Shown piece after piece: positions 1 through 12,208 of a stretch of 64,000 nt of DNA. Under the pieces are notes generated by a model. That model worked only from the letters and a program-made list of their open reading frames with translations. It was not told the origin of the DNA and did not search any database. Both the position numbers and the translations under genes were made by a program. The DNA is from Nemertoderma westbladi (taxonomy: Eukaryota > Xenacoelomorpha > Nemertodermatida > Nemertodermatidae): positions 62,001-126,000 of the forward strand of contig JAUCBJ010007936.1 of assembly GCA_032718475.1 (NCBI GenBank), in the 5' to 3' direction. Each line of letters begins with the position of its first letter. The first letter of the stretch is position 1.

Positions 1-3000
1 ATACATACTTGTTGCAAAGTACTTTACAGTGTTCTGGTCCTCGTGGCTTTATTTTCACTCACTCACTAACGTTAGTTCGTGTAACAAAGCCAATCGGATC
101 ATGACAATGTAACGTGCTACTTTACAAACAAGTATGTAAATAGTTATTAACGTGTTCTGATCCTCGTGGCTTTATTTTCACTCACTCACTAACATTCGTT
201 CGTGTAACAAAGCCAATCGGATCATGACAATGTAACGTGCTACTTTACAAACAAGTATGTAAATAGTTATTAACGTGTTCTGATCCTCGTGGCTTTATTT
301 TCACTCACTCACTAACATTCGTTCGTGTAACAAAGCCAATCGGATCATGACAATGTAACGTGCTACTTTACAAACAAGTATGTAAATAGTTATTAACGTG
401 TTCTGATCCTCGTGGCTTTATTTTCACTCACTCACTAACATTCGTTCGTGTAACAAAGCCAATCGGATCATGACAATGTAACGTGCTACTTTACAAACAA
501 GTATGTAAATAGTTATTAACGTGTTCTGATCCTCGTGGCTTTATTTTCACTTACTCACCAATGTTCGTTCGTGTAACAAAGCCACTCGGATCATCACACT
601 GTAACGTGCTACTTTACAAACAAGTATGTAAATAGTTATTAACGTGTTCTGATCCTCGTGGCTTTATTTTCACTCACTCACTAACGTTCGTTCGTGTAAC
701 AAAGCCACTCGGATCATCACACTGTAACGTGCTACTTTACAAACAAGTATGTAAATAGTTATTAACGTGTTCTGATCCTCGTGGCTTTATTTTCACTAAC
801 TCACTAACGTTAGTTCGTGTAACAAAGCCAATCGGATCATGACAATGTAACGTGCTACTTTACAAACAAGTATGTAAATAGTTATTAACGTGTTCTGATC
901 CTCGTGGCTTTATTTTCACTCACTCACTAACGTTAGTTCGTGTAACAAAGCCAATCGGATCATGACAATGTAACGTGCTACTTTACAAACAAGTATGTAA
1001 ATAGTTATTAACGTGTTCTGATCCTCGTGGCTTTATTTTCACTCACTCACTAACGTTAGTTCGTGTAACAAAGCCAATCGGATCATGACAATGTAACGTG
1101 CTACTTTACAAACAAGTATGTAAATAGTTATTAACGTGTTCTGATCCTCGTGGCTTTATTTTCACTCACTCACTAACGTTAGTTCGTGTAACAAAGCCAC
1201 TCGGATCATCACAATGTAACGTGCTACTTTACAAACAAGTATGTAAATAGTTATTAACGTGTTCTGATCCTCATGGCTTTATTTTCACTCACTCACTAAC
1301 ATTCGTTCGTGTAACAAAGCCAATCGGATCATGACAATGTAACGTGCTACTTTACAAACAAGTATGTAAATAGTTATTAACGTGTTCTGATCCTCGTGGC
1401 TTTATTTTCACTCACTCACTAACGTTCGTTCGTGTAACAAAGCCACTCGGATCATCACACTGTAACGTGCTACTTTACAAACAAGTATGTAAATAGTTAT
1501 TAACGTGTTCTGATCCTCATGGCTTTATTTTCACTCACTCACTAACATTCGTTCGTGTAACAAAGCCACTCGGATCATCACAATGTAACGTGCTACTTTA
1601 CAAACAAGTATGTAAATAGTTATTAACGTGTTCTGATCCTCGTGGCTTTATTTTCACTCACTCACTAACGTTCGTTCGTGTAACAAAGCCACTCGGATCA
1701 TCACACTGTAACGTGCTACTTTACAAACAAGTATGTAAATAGTTATTAACGTGTTCTGATCCTCGTGGCTTTATTTTCACTAACTCACTAACGTTAGTTC
1801 GTGTAACAAAGCCAATCGGATCATGACAATGTAACGTGCTACTTTACAAACAAGTATGTAAATAGTTATTACAGTGTTCTGATCCTCGTGGCTTTATTTT
1901 CACTAACTCACTAACGTTAGTTCGTGTAACAAAGCCAATCGGATCATGACAATGTAACGTGCTACTTTACAAACAAGTATGTAAATAGTTATTACAGTGT
2001 TCTGATCCTCGTGGCTTTATTTTCACTTACTCACCAATGTTCGTTCGTGTAACAAAGCCACTCGGATCATCACAATGTAACGTGCTACTTTACAAACAAG
2101 TATGTAAATAGTTATTACAGTGTTCTGATCCTCGTGGCTTTATTTTCACTAACTCACTAACGTTAGTTCGTGTAACAAAGCCAATCGGATCATGACAATG
2201 TAACGTGCTACTTTACAAACAAGTATGTAAATAGTTATTACAGTGTTCTGATCCTCGTGGCTTTATTTTCACTTACTCACCAATGTTCGTTCGTGTAACA
2301 AAGCCACTCGGATCATCACAATGTAACGTGCTACTTTACAAACAAGTATGTAAATAGTTATTACAGTGTTCTGATCCTCGTGGCTTTATTTTCACTAACT
2401 CACTAACGTTAGTTCGTGTAACAAAGCCAATCGGATCATGACAATGTAACGTGCTACTTTACAAACAAGTATGTAAATAGTTATTACAGTGTTCTGATCC
2501 TCGTGGCTTTATTTTCACTTACTCACCAATGTTCGTTCGTGTAACAAAGCCAATCGGATCATGACAATGTAACGTGCTACTTTACAAACAAGTATGTAAA
2601 TAGTTATTACAGTGTTCTGATCCTCGTGGCTTTATTTTCACTCACTCACTAACGTTCGTTCGTGTAACAAAGCCACTCGGATCATCACACTGTAACGTGC
2701 TACTTTACAAACAAGTATGTAAATAGTTATTAACGTGTTCTGATCCTCGTGGCTTTATTTTCACTCACTCACTAACGTTCGTTCGTGTAACAAAGCCACT
2801 CGGATCATCACACTGTAACGTGCTACTTTACAAACAAGTATGTAAATAGTTATTAACGTGTTCTGATCCTCGTGGCTTTATTTTCACTCACTCACTAACG
2901 TTCGTTCGTGTAACAAAGCCACTCGGATCATCACAATGTAACGTGCTACTTTACAAACAAGTATGTAAATAGTTATTACAGTGTTCTGATCCTCGTGGCT

Positions 3001-5932
3001 TTATTTTCACTCACTCACTAACGTTCGTTCGTGTAACAAAGCAACTCGGATCATCACAATGTAACGTGCTACTTTACAAACAAGTATGTAAATAGTTATT
3101 ACAGTGTTCTGATCCTCGTGGCTTTATTTTCAATCACTCACTAACGTTCGTTCGTGTAACAAAGCCACTCGGATCATCACACTGTAACGTGCTACTTTAC
3201 AAACAAGTATGTAAATAGTTATTAACGTGTTCTGATCCTCGTGGCTTTATTTTCACTTACTCACCAATGTTCGTTCGTGTAACAAAGCCACTCGGATCAT
3301 CACAATGTAACGTGCTACTTTACAAACAAGTATGTAAATAGTTATTAACGTGTTCTGATCCTCGTGGCTTTATTTTCACTCACTCACTAACGTTCGTTCG
3401 TGTAACAAAGCCACTCGGATCATCACACTGTAACGTGCTACTTTACAAACAAGTATGTAAATAGTTATTAACGTGTTCTGATCCTCGTGGCTTTATTTTC
3501 ACTTACTCACCAATGTTCGTTCGTGTAACAAAGCCACTCGGATCATCACAATGTAACGTGCTACTTTACAAACAAGTATGTAAATAGTTATTAACGTGTT
3601 CTGATCCTCGTGGCTTTATTTTCACTCACTCACTAACGTTCGTTCGTGTAACAAAGCCACTCGGATCATCACACTGTAACGTGCTACTTTACAAACAAGT
3701 ATGTAAATAGTTATTAACGTGTTCTGATCCTCGTGGCTTTATTTTCACTCACTCACTAACGTTCGTTCGTGTAACAAAGCCACTCGGATCATCACAATGT
3801 AACGTGCTACTTTACAAACAAGTATGTAAATAGTTATTACAGTGTTCTGATCCTCGTGGCTTTATTTTCACTCACTCACTAACGTTCGTTCGTGTAACAA
3901 AGCCACTCGGATCATCACAATGTAACGTGCTACTTTACAAACAAGTATGTAAATAGTTATTACAGTGTTCTGATCCTCGTGGCTTTATTTTCACTCACTC
4001 ACTAACGTTCGTTCGTGTAACAAAGCCACTCGGATCATCACACTGTAACGTGCTACTTTACAAACAAGTATGTAAATAGTTATTAACGTGTTCTGATCCT
4101 CGTGGCTTTATTTTCACTTACTCACCAATGTTCGTTCGTGTAACAAAGCCACTCGGATCATCACAATGTAACGTGCTACTTTACAAACAAGTATGTAAAT
4201 AGTTATTAACGTGTTCTGATCCTCGTGGCTTTATTTTCACTCACTCACTAACGTTCGTTCGTGTAACAAAGCCACTCGGATCATCACAATGTAACGTGCT
4301 ACTTTACAAACAAGTATGTAAATAGTTATTACAGTGTTCTGATCCTCGTGGCTTTATTTTCACTCACTCACTAACGTTCGTTCGTGTAACAAAGCCACTC
4401 GGATCATCACAATGTAACGTGCTACTTTACAAACAAGTATGTAAATAGTTATTAACGTGTTCTGATCCTCGTGGCTTTATTTTCACTTACTCACCAATGT
4501 TCGTTCGTGTAACAAAGCCACTCGGATCATCACAATGTAACGTGCTACTTTACAAACAAGTATGTAAATAGTTATTAACGTGTTCTGATCCTCGTGGCTT
4601 TATTTTCACTAACTCACTAACGTTCGTTCGTGTAACAAAGCCACTCGGATCATCACAATGTAACGTGCTACTTTACAAACAAGTATGTAAATAGTTATTA
4701 CAGTGTTCTGATCCTCGTGGCTTTATTTTCACTCACTCACTAACGTTCGTTCGTGTAACAAAGCCACTCGGATCATCACAATGTAACGTGCTACTTTACA
4801 AACAAGTATGTAAATAGTTATTAACGTGTCCTGATCCTCGTGGCTTTATTTTCACTTACTCACCAATGTTCGTTCGTGTAACAAAGCCACTCGGATCATC
4901 ACAATGTAACGTGCTACTTTACAAACAAGTATGTAAATAGTTATTACAGTGTTCTGATCCTCGTGGCTTTATTTTCACTCACTCACTAACGTTCGTTCGT
5001 GTAACAAAGCCACTCGGATCATCACAATGTAACGTGCTACTTTACAAACAAGTATGTAAATAGTTATTAACGTGTTCTGATCCTCGTGGCTTTATTTTCA
5101 CTTACTCACCAATGTTCGTTCGTGTAACAAAGCCACTCGGATCATCACAATGTAACGTGCTACTTTACAAACAAGTATGTAAATAGTTATTAACGTGTTC
5201 TGATCCTCGTGGCTTTATTTTCACTCACTCACTAACGTTCGTTCGTGTAACAAAGCCACTCGGATCATCACACTGTAACGTGCTACTTTACAAACAAGTA
5301 TGTAAATAGTTATTAACGTGTTCTGATCCTCGTGGCTTTATTTTCACTTACTCACCAATGTTCGTTCGTGTAACAAAGCCACTCGGATCATCACAATGTA
5401 ACGTGCTACTTTACAAACAAGTATGTAAATAGTTATTAACGTGTTCTGATCCTCGTGGCTTTATTTTCACTCACTCACTAACGTTCGTTCGTGTAACAAA
5501 GCCACTCGGATCATCACAATGTAACGTGCTACTTTACAAACAAGTATGTAAATAGTTATTACAGTGTTCTGATCCTCGTGGCTTTATTTTCACTCACTCA
5601 CTAACGTTCGTTCGTGTAACAAAGCCACTCGGATCATCACAATGTAACGTGCTACTTTACAAACAAGTATGTAAATAGTTATTAACGTGTTCTGATCCTC
5701 GTGGCTTTATTTTCACTTACTCACCAATGTTCGTTCGTGTAACAAAGCCAATCGGATCATGACAATGTAACGTGCTACTTTACAAACAAGTATGTAAATA
5801 GTTATTACAGTGTTCTGATCCTCGTGGCTTTATTTTCACTCACTCACTAACGTTCTTTCGTGTAACAAAGCCACTCGGATCATCACACTGTAAAGTGCTA
5901 ATTTACACACAAGTATGTAATAAACTGCTACT
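1..5932. repeat. 123-bp satellite array, about 48 units
   Basis: Tandem array with a unit of exactly 123 bp. Unit starts (GTGTTCTG) fall at 29 + 123k, for example 29, 152, 275, 1874, 3104 and 5810, so there is no net insertion or deletion over 47 units. Each unit holds an imperfect inverted repeat (GATCCTCGTGGCTTT against AAAGCCACTCGGATC) enclosing a loop of about 35 nt. Variation is by substitution at a few sites: TTAACGTG/TTACAGTG, CTCACTCACTAACG/CTTACTCACCAATG/CTAACTCACTAACG, and CCAATCGGATCATGACAATG/CCACTCGGATCATCACACTG. The left edge is cut by the window start. No coding frame persists. Confidence 0.98.
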
Positions 5933-6012
5933 TTACACACAAGTATGTAATAAAGTGCTACTTTACACACAAGTATGTAATAAAGTGCTACTTTACACAC
6001 AAGTAAGTAAAT
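5893..6012. repeat. 30-bp tandem repeats at the satellite edge
   Basis: Four copies of a 30-bp unit (core GTGCTACTTTACACACAAGT followed by ATGTAATAAA). It is a shortened, mutated part of the satellite unit, amplified at the array boundary. Unique sequence starts immediately after. Confidence 0.9.
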
Positions 6013-6370
6013 AGTTATTTTATTGTATTTCTTTATTCATTTTTATTATTGCAGACAGGTGCGGGAACTCTGAACTCAATTAAATTCATCTCTCTCCAGG
6101 GGAAAATCGACACAAATAACCACTGATTTCTCTCAAAAGTGAAAATATAACCTGTTCGTATTGACTTTCGTTTATTGCTTTGGTTAGAATAACGCGCCAC
6201 TGTATCCTGCTCCTTTATCTTAATTGATAAAAATTTAATATTAATACGAGATTTTAATTCCCCGAGATTTGCGTCAAGTTTTCTACCTGTCTCTAATAAT
6301 TTTTCTCAGTTCTCATATTTCATGACTCTATGTTAGATCAGTGGTTATGGGTATACCCCAAATGTTTGTT
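6013..6370. other. Gene-free spacer
   Basis: About 360 bp between the satellite and the first TTAA-flanked element. I see no long reading frame, repeat or RNA gene in it. Confidence 0.6.
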
Positions 6371-7889
6371 TTAACCCTATTAAACCCGGGGGGGGGGGGG
6401 GGGTCAATATGACCCCCCCCCCCGTGGTTTTTTTATTATAATTCTGAAACAAACGCAGTTGGGAATCTGAAATTTTATGACTTTTCCTAAAAATCTATTG
6501 TCTTCCTAGTATTGAAAACCGTTTTCAAAAATATTGGGTACTTTTCGAGTTATAGCACCATTTTTTAACCCTACTTTTGGCACTTTTTTTTGAGACGTTT
6601 TTTGAAAATTACATTTCATTAAATATGAATTGTAACATCTCTATTTTTGATTTACACCGGTTTTTTGGTGTTAGAAATTGGATGGAATTCATATAAATTG
6701 ATTTAGAAATTTCAAACTTGTTTTTTCGGCGGGTGCCAATTTTTGGTGCCAGCACCAAATTTTGAAATATGTCAATTTTGTAACTTGATTGTTTGAAACT
6801 TATTTTTTACGCAATTGGGGTTTTTTGGGGTTCTGGATTCGATGAAATATATACGAATTGCACCAAGCGTATCAAACTTGTATTTTTCGGTGCTGTGTGC
6901 AATTTTTGGTGCTAGCACGAAATTTTGAAAATCCATTCAATAGATAAAATTGCTTGTGACAATTTATTTCTTGCGTTTTAGAGGTTTATGGCTGTTCTGA
7001 ATTCAATGGAATATATAATTATCGAACTAGACATCTCAAACTTGTATTTTTCGGATGTGGGTGCAAAATGTGGTGCTAGCACCAAATTTTGAAAACCATC
7101 AAATATATAAATTGATTGTGTCACCTTGTTTCTTGCGTTATACGGGTTTGTGATGGTTCTGAATTCAATGGAATCAGTAAAAATTTCATAAGAGTTCTCA
7201 AACTTGTATTTTTCGCCGGTGGGTGAAAATTGTTGTGCCAGCACCAAATTTTGGAAAATATGCAAATTGATCAGTAGATAGTATCACCTTGTTTCTTGCG
7301 TTATACGGGTTTATGAGGGTCCTGAATCCGATGGAATCAATAAAAACAGCACTGGACATCGCAAAATTGTACTTTTTGGGTGATGGGTACGAAATTTGGT
7401 GCTAGCACTCAAAATTTGCCAAATTACGCCGAAAAATACAAGTAGCAATGATCTGGCATATTAGAAATGTATTCCATTAGAATCAGCGCCCTCGAAAACC
7501 TGAAAATGCGAATTTATAGCATCGTATAAGTGAATTAAAAATTTTGTGTTCTAACTGAAAAGTGCTGGTTACTTGTTTTTTTCATTTTTTTCCTACGCGG
7601 AGAGGACTAAACAGCCATTTATAGTAATCATATCATTTTTAAATATTTTCCAATGTATTTTGCACCCCAGAAAACCTGTATTGAAAAATAATTAGCCGAA
7701 AATGTAACTTAAAAATTTTGTGAAAATTGTGCACTACTTGTAATTTTGGTGCTGCAATATAACCACCCCAGTACATTTTTTCGAAAATATTTTTTTTCGG
7801 TCGGATCCAGACAAGTGATACCTACGTACAAACAAAAAATCAGACGTTTTCGTAAATATTTGTAGATTTTAGAGGGGGGGGTCAATATG

Positions 7890-7928
<39 letters not shown>

Positions 7929-7965
7929 TGTACAACATTTTATAGCCCGGTACTAATAGGGTTAA
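6371..7965. mobile_element. TTAA-flanked non-autonomous (piggyBac-like) element
   Basis: TTAA occurs at 6371-6374 and 7962-7965. Just inside, the left end reads CCCTATTAAACCCGG and the right end, read inward on the minus strand, begins CCCTATTAGTACCGGG, giving a short terminal inverted repeat. TTAA target duplication with CCCT-starting ends is typical of the piggyBac superfamily. Both ends also carry poly-G/poly-C runs beside a GTCAATATGAC palindrome (G16 at 6388, C11 at 6413, C32 at 7891). No transposase is encoded, so I read it as a non-autonomous derivative. The interior holds the tandem repeat listed separately. Confidence 0.75.
6665..7440. repeat. About 163-bp tandem repeat inside the TTAA element
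   Basis: Diverged tandem copies with the anchor TTCTGAATTCAATGG (or variants) at about 6831, 6995, 7158 and 7320, spaced 162-164 bp, preceded by a poorer copy near 6670. Each unit also contains AAACTTGTATTTTTCGG and GGTGCTAGCACCAAATTTTG, the latter with a small GGTGC-TAGCACC palindrome. Short open frames here simply follow the repeat. Confidence 0.85.
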
Positions 7966-8525
7966 TACCCGCCAGTATGACCCTTCCCGTGGTTTTTTTG
8001 TTATAACTCTGAAACAAACGCAGTTGAGGATCTGAAATTTTATGACTTTTCCTAAAAATCTATTGTCTTCCTAATAGTGAAAACGGTTTTCAAAATATTG
8101 GGAAGTTTTCGAGTTAAATAGCACAATTTTTTAACCCTACTTTTGGCACTTTTTTGAGGCGTTTTTTGAAAATTACATTTCATTAAATATGATTTGTAAC
8201 ATCCCTATTTTTGATTTACACCGGTTTTTTGGTGATTGCAATTAGATGTAGATGGAATTATTCTAAATAAATTTAGAAATTTCAAACTTGTTTTTTTCTG
8301 CGGATGCCAATTTTGGTGCCAGCACAAAATTTTGAAATATGTCAATTTCGTAAATTGATTGCTTGAACCTATTTTTTGCGCAATAGGTGTTTTTTGGGGC
8401 TCTGATTTCGATGGTATATATACGAGTTGCACCAGGAGTATCAAAATTGTATTTTTCGGCGCAGTGTGCATAATTTGGTGCCAGCACGAAATTTTGAAAT
8501 AATTCCATTCAATAGTTAAATTGAT
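7962..8525. mobile_element. Second, partial copy of the TTAA element
   Basis: Immediately after the first element, sequence homologous to its left part (6410 onward) starts again: GACCC...CCGTGGTTTTTTT, ACTCTGAAACAAACGCAG, CTAAAAATCTATTGTCTTCC and two tandem-repeat units. It begins at the same TTAA that ends the first copy, so the two elements abut across one target site. Its right end is lost where the LTR at 8526 begins. Confidence 0.75.
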
Positions 8526-8826
8526 TGTGACGGGATCAGAGATCCCGACCGGGTTAGATATGTACGCGTCACCGTTCTGCTGGGGGATCGTGCTAGTAGC
8601 TTTGGCCGAGGCCGTTGGGGAAAAACAGTAAGAGTTTCTGTTGTCTCTCGATATTAATTAATATGGACGATAATAGCACGCCAGTAGATAATAATCAGAA
8701 AATACAAGTTAATTGTTACCGGTATGGCGGTGGCGGTCATTAACTATGACCGGTCCGCACTGACTGAACTGAATAACACAACTGACCGGTAAACCAGTAA
8801 TGTAAGATAATATATGATTAATCACA
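8526..8826 (-). mobile_element. LTR copy without a recognisable internal region
   Basis: Reads TGTGACGGGATCAGAG to ATTAATCACA on the plus strand, with TG and CA ends. It matches the outer parts of the sequence at 29383-30419 apart from the 0.73-kb insertion there, so this is the uninterrupted form (about 301 bp). Orientation is set by the copy at 29.4 kb, where the internal gag region lies on the minus strand. I see no clear target duplication and no matching internal region beside it, so solo LTR or remnant are both possible. Confidence 0.75.
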
Positions 8827-9389
8827 CATTGAGTATTGGTTTTACCTCCTACTCTACTTTGGCCCTCTACCCAATGGATGCTTTCCTGTTCCTTACTTAT
8901 TTATTTATTTTATTTATTTATTTATTTATTTCCTCCAAAATATAAAATAAAAATAATGCACAATACCCTACAAAATTGATTGCTGGGTTGATTGGTGTGA
9001 GCTTCCGCTATAGCATAGCTAGTGTAGTTTTAGCTCACCCCTGCATCTGGAGAGTTCTAGAATGTTTAAAGTAAATTTAATTATACAGATAGGTGGGTGC
9101 GGTGCGGTTGACTGCTGTCGGAATTTTATAAATATTTGTTTTTTCCTGCAAGTAAAAAAATAAATTTGTGGTATGTACAAGACTGCATAGCAAACTGATG
9201 ATAACCAATAGGGGAGAATGTATGTATATGTAAAGAAAAAAGTATGAAACTATATATATGACGCAAAATATGTAAAGGAAAATATATTTATATAACGCAA
9301 GTTGTTGATAACCAATTGGGGAGAATGTATATGAAAAAAATAAAAATAAAAAAATATATATGTATGCTATTGAAATTGAAATGGTTTAA
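8827..9389 (-). other. Probable LINE 3' UTR and ATTT microsatellite
   Basis: Non-coding. Contains a TTTA/ATTT microsatellite around 8899-8933 and two copies of GATAACCAAT(A/T)GGGGAGAATGTAT about 115 bp apart (near 9199 and 9308). It lies just downstream (minus strand) of the LINE RT tail and may be that element's 3' untranslated region. Confidence 0.4.
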
Positions 9390-9854
9390 TCATATCTGCA
9401 GTAAGTGGTATTTTAATTTTTTCTTAAATATCGCCAGGTTTCGACTGTCCCTAATAAGTTGTGATAATGAGTTCCACAAAAGTGGCCCTTGCATAGATAA
9501 TGAAAGATGGCGAACATCCAAACGAGCCGGAGGTAAATGATACAGGCCAGAGGAAGCAGAGCGAGTATTATATGAGTGAACCGAAGAGGCTTTAGTAAAG
9601 AGGTAAGCTAGAGGGTGAGATGGATTATTATGGACTTCAAACATGAGTATTAGCACCTGGTATTTATAGAGGAGATCTAGAGGTAGGATACGTAATTGTT
9701 GGTAGATGGGATAGGATGAGGATTGAGAATGATTAAATGTGATACAACGCAATATTTTATTGATTTTTATTTTCAAAGGATCTGTGTTGGACTTGTAAGT
9801 GCCGCCCCAAACAATCAAGCCATAGAAAATGTAAGGATAAATTCGTCCTGCCAC
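9390..9854 (-). pseudogene. LINE reverse-transcriptase C-terminal tail (remnant)
   Basis: The 154-residue frame matches the region after the RT palm in CR1/L2/Jockey-type LINE ORF2 proteins. It has the sequence of elements IFYGLIVWGGTY, then the helical stretch with KILRCITFN, then LRILPLDLLYKYQ, then the SYNTRSASSG and GPLLWNSLSQLI motifs, ending in a lysine-rich tail (FKKKLKYHLLQI). The catalytic part of the RT is absent upstream, so this is a fragment. The ORF1-like frame at 10863-11609 lies upstream on the same strand and could belong to the same element with the middle deleted. Family membership rests on motif order and is fairly secure; the clade is not. Confidence 0.75.
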
Positions 9855-9959
9855 TAGAACGTCGCACTACCACTAGAATTAGTGTCTGACGCAATTTGTT
9901 GCATTAGACAATGTGTTATGTTGCAATATTTATCTTCGCTAAAATTCAAATTACATTCC

Positions 9960-10560
9960 CCAGCAACCAATGTGGTATATACCGGTATCTACCTATAATC
10001 TATTATAGTATATATCCGGTATAACAGATGTCATATATGATACACTAAACGTGGACCAGAATTAAATGTTTTGCACGTAATACGCATTATATACACAAAT
10101 TACATATTGATGTCCTAAATAAGGTTCTAATATATATATATAGCCCAAACCACCGGTATCAAAAATATTTAGTATAATATATCGTGCCCTGAATATATAT
10201 AAAAAATAGAAATACATAGTTTAAACCTCTATTATATGAAGCCCATACTAACAGTATAACACGTAATAGTACAACATATTGTACCGTGATAGTATAATAT
10301 ATCGTACCCTGGATATATATATATAAAATAGAAATACATAGGTTAAACTTATATTATAGCCCATACTAACGGTATAACACCTATTAGTTTAATATATCGT
10401 ACCCTGAATATATATATATATAAAATAGAAATACATAGGTTAAACTTATATTATAGCCCATACTAACGGTATAACACCTATTAGTTTAATATATCACCGA
10501 TATACTGATATAGGCCCTAGTACATAATGGTACAGTATTGGCATTATATATCGCAGCCCT
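9960..10560. repeat. AT-rich tandem repeat with ACCGGTAT words
   Basis: Imperfect tandem copies of about 98-121 bp anchored on AAATAGAAATACATAGGTTA (near 10204, 10325 and 10423), followed by CCCATACTAACGGTATAACA and AATATATCGTACCCTGAATA. The flanks are rich in TATA and ACCGGTAT words. There are no genes. Confidence 0.8.
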
Positions 10561-10862
10561 TCTAGCCTATATTACCAGAAGGTAAAGAAATAAAAATAAA
10601 TCAAGACTTAGCCAATAATAGAAAAATAAACCAAAATGCAACTTCAAATTTTCCGGACTAACAGCATATTCACTTGTTACTGTTATAATAGTAAATGAGT
10701 AAGACTACAATAGAAAAATAAATGGACTGACAGACATGCAGATTTATACCAGTATGTAGAGATTTTAATGTTTGGGGAAAGCATCAACGTCGAAATACAG
10801 CTCGGAACATTCATTATAGCAGTATGTTAGCTAAACCCAAGAAATTGGTGGGTCATACCAAT

Positions 10863-11609
10863 TTAACAAAAAAACCAGTAAGATTGCTCCTGTTCCTTTG
10901 GTAACCTGTTCCTGTTCCCTTCATTGACCATATGGGATGGACTGACTTGGAGGGCACGAATAGCCACAACATCAGAATCCGAACATATCTTCTTTGGTAT
11001 CGATTTCTCCGCGGTGCAAACAAATACAGATCCATTGCGTGTGAAGTAAGAGAATATTAACTTAGCCCGATGTAATTCGCGCATGCGGGTAATTAATTTC
11101 GAGCCCGTGGGGGTAAGATGTTCCATAATCGATAAAGGACGCTTCAACTTTTTCTTATTAACCAAGGCAGTTATACGAGCGCTGTGGCCGTAGAACCGAA
11201 TAATTAATAGACGAGGTTTTGGTGGTTCGCTTGTTAAAGAAGACGAATGCGTGGCCAAGGGACCAGTTGGCTTCGATGTTTTACCTAACCTGTGGTACAA
11301 ATCAACGTCACTAATCGAGAGGTTTGGAGGGGATAGCACTTCTGAGATAAGCTGATGACGCTCTTCGTCGGGGCTGACCACCTCTGGAAGGTTATGAACA
11401 AGTATGTTGTGGCGTCGTTGATAAGAGGTAAGCTCTTCGTTATCGTGATGGAGTTCCGCCTGTTGTCTCTGTATTGTTGTATTGGTCTCGGTAATTACTC
11501 GATTGTTGGTTTCGAGATTATGCAATCTCGAACAAACTGCAAAGATTTCAGATGTCAGACTGGCCCTGTTGTAGATCGTCAAGACGGGCGAGGATTTCCT
11601 CGCCCACAT
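10863..11609 (-). pseudogene. LINE ORF1 protein, coiled coil plus RRM-like domain
   Basis: A 248-residue frame. The first third is heptad-like and polar (RLHNLETNNRVITETNTT, QQAELHHDNEELTSYQRRHN), consistent with a coiled coil. It leads into an RRM-like region starting at NILVHNLPE, followed by VDLYHRLGK, PRLLIIRFYGHSARITAL and IFSYFTRNGSVFVC. That order is the one seen in L1-type and related LINE ORF1 proteins, which bind the element RNA as a trimer. The frame has no clear upstream start and the C-terminal extension (about 30 residues) looks like read-through into unrelated DNA. No ORF2 follows directly; only the RT tail at 9.4-9.9 kb is found. Confidence 0.7.
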
Positions 11610-11621
11610 CTTTCCACGTAG

Positions 11622-12208
11622 GCATAACTAGGCCTTTCTGCCTTTTCCACCCTGGCAGATTCAGCCTACAGAAGTCGAGAAGAGTAGGTCAGTCACTGAT
11701 TGTAGGTTGATTGGCAGACTACAATTTGAAAATTCCCAGTTCCGGAGGTCCCACGAATTACTGGTATCAGGCGAGTACAGAGTACTTGATTAAAGTCAGC
11801 GTTCAGGATTTCAGTGATAGCTGGATACAGGGATAGGAGGTAGATGGAGCTGTAAACAGGTAGAGTGGTTTATGGCTCAGGCAGTGGGCAGGATCATGGC
11901 AATATGGATGCGTATCTCAATAATTAAAGAGTTCAAAATGGGGCCATTAGGCCTAATTCAGTACCGGTATTTGCAACACAACAGCAGACAATCAGAGCAC
12001 ACACATACTGCAGTACTGCTGACAGTTGTGCTTACCACGTGCTTCCCTCCCCACTATTGGCTAATATACTAATTGTCACTTTGGCACTCCCTACGGTTGT
12101 TTCCCCTCCGCTGCTAGCCTCTACTAGCTGTCTTCCCTCCGAGGTGGTTTGACCTCTCACCTTTCTCTGTGGCTTGTGTCGCCCCCCCCCCCCCCAATGT
12201 TGGTTATA
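11622..12208. other. Gene-free stretch with poly-C run
   Basis: No supported gene. It ends in a run of 14 C (12182-12195), just before a series of hairpins. Confidence 0.5.

Noticed and set aside
1-5932. Regular repeats resembling a CRISPR array
   Set aside because: Whole 123-bp units repeat, with no unique spacers, and the context is animal mobile elements. It is a satellite.
6978-8508. Minus-strand ORFs with repeated FQNLVLAP motifs
   Set aside because: The motif comes from the 163-bp tandem repeat in the TTAA element. There is no sign of protein constraint.
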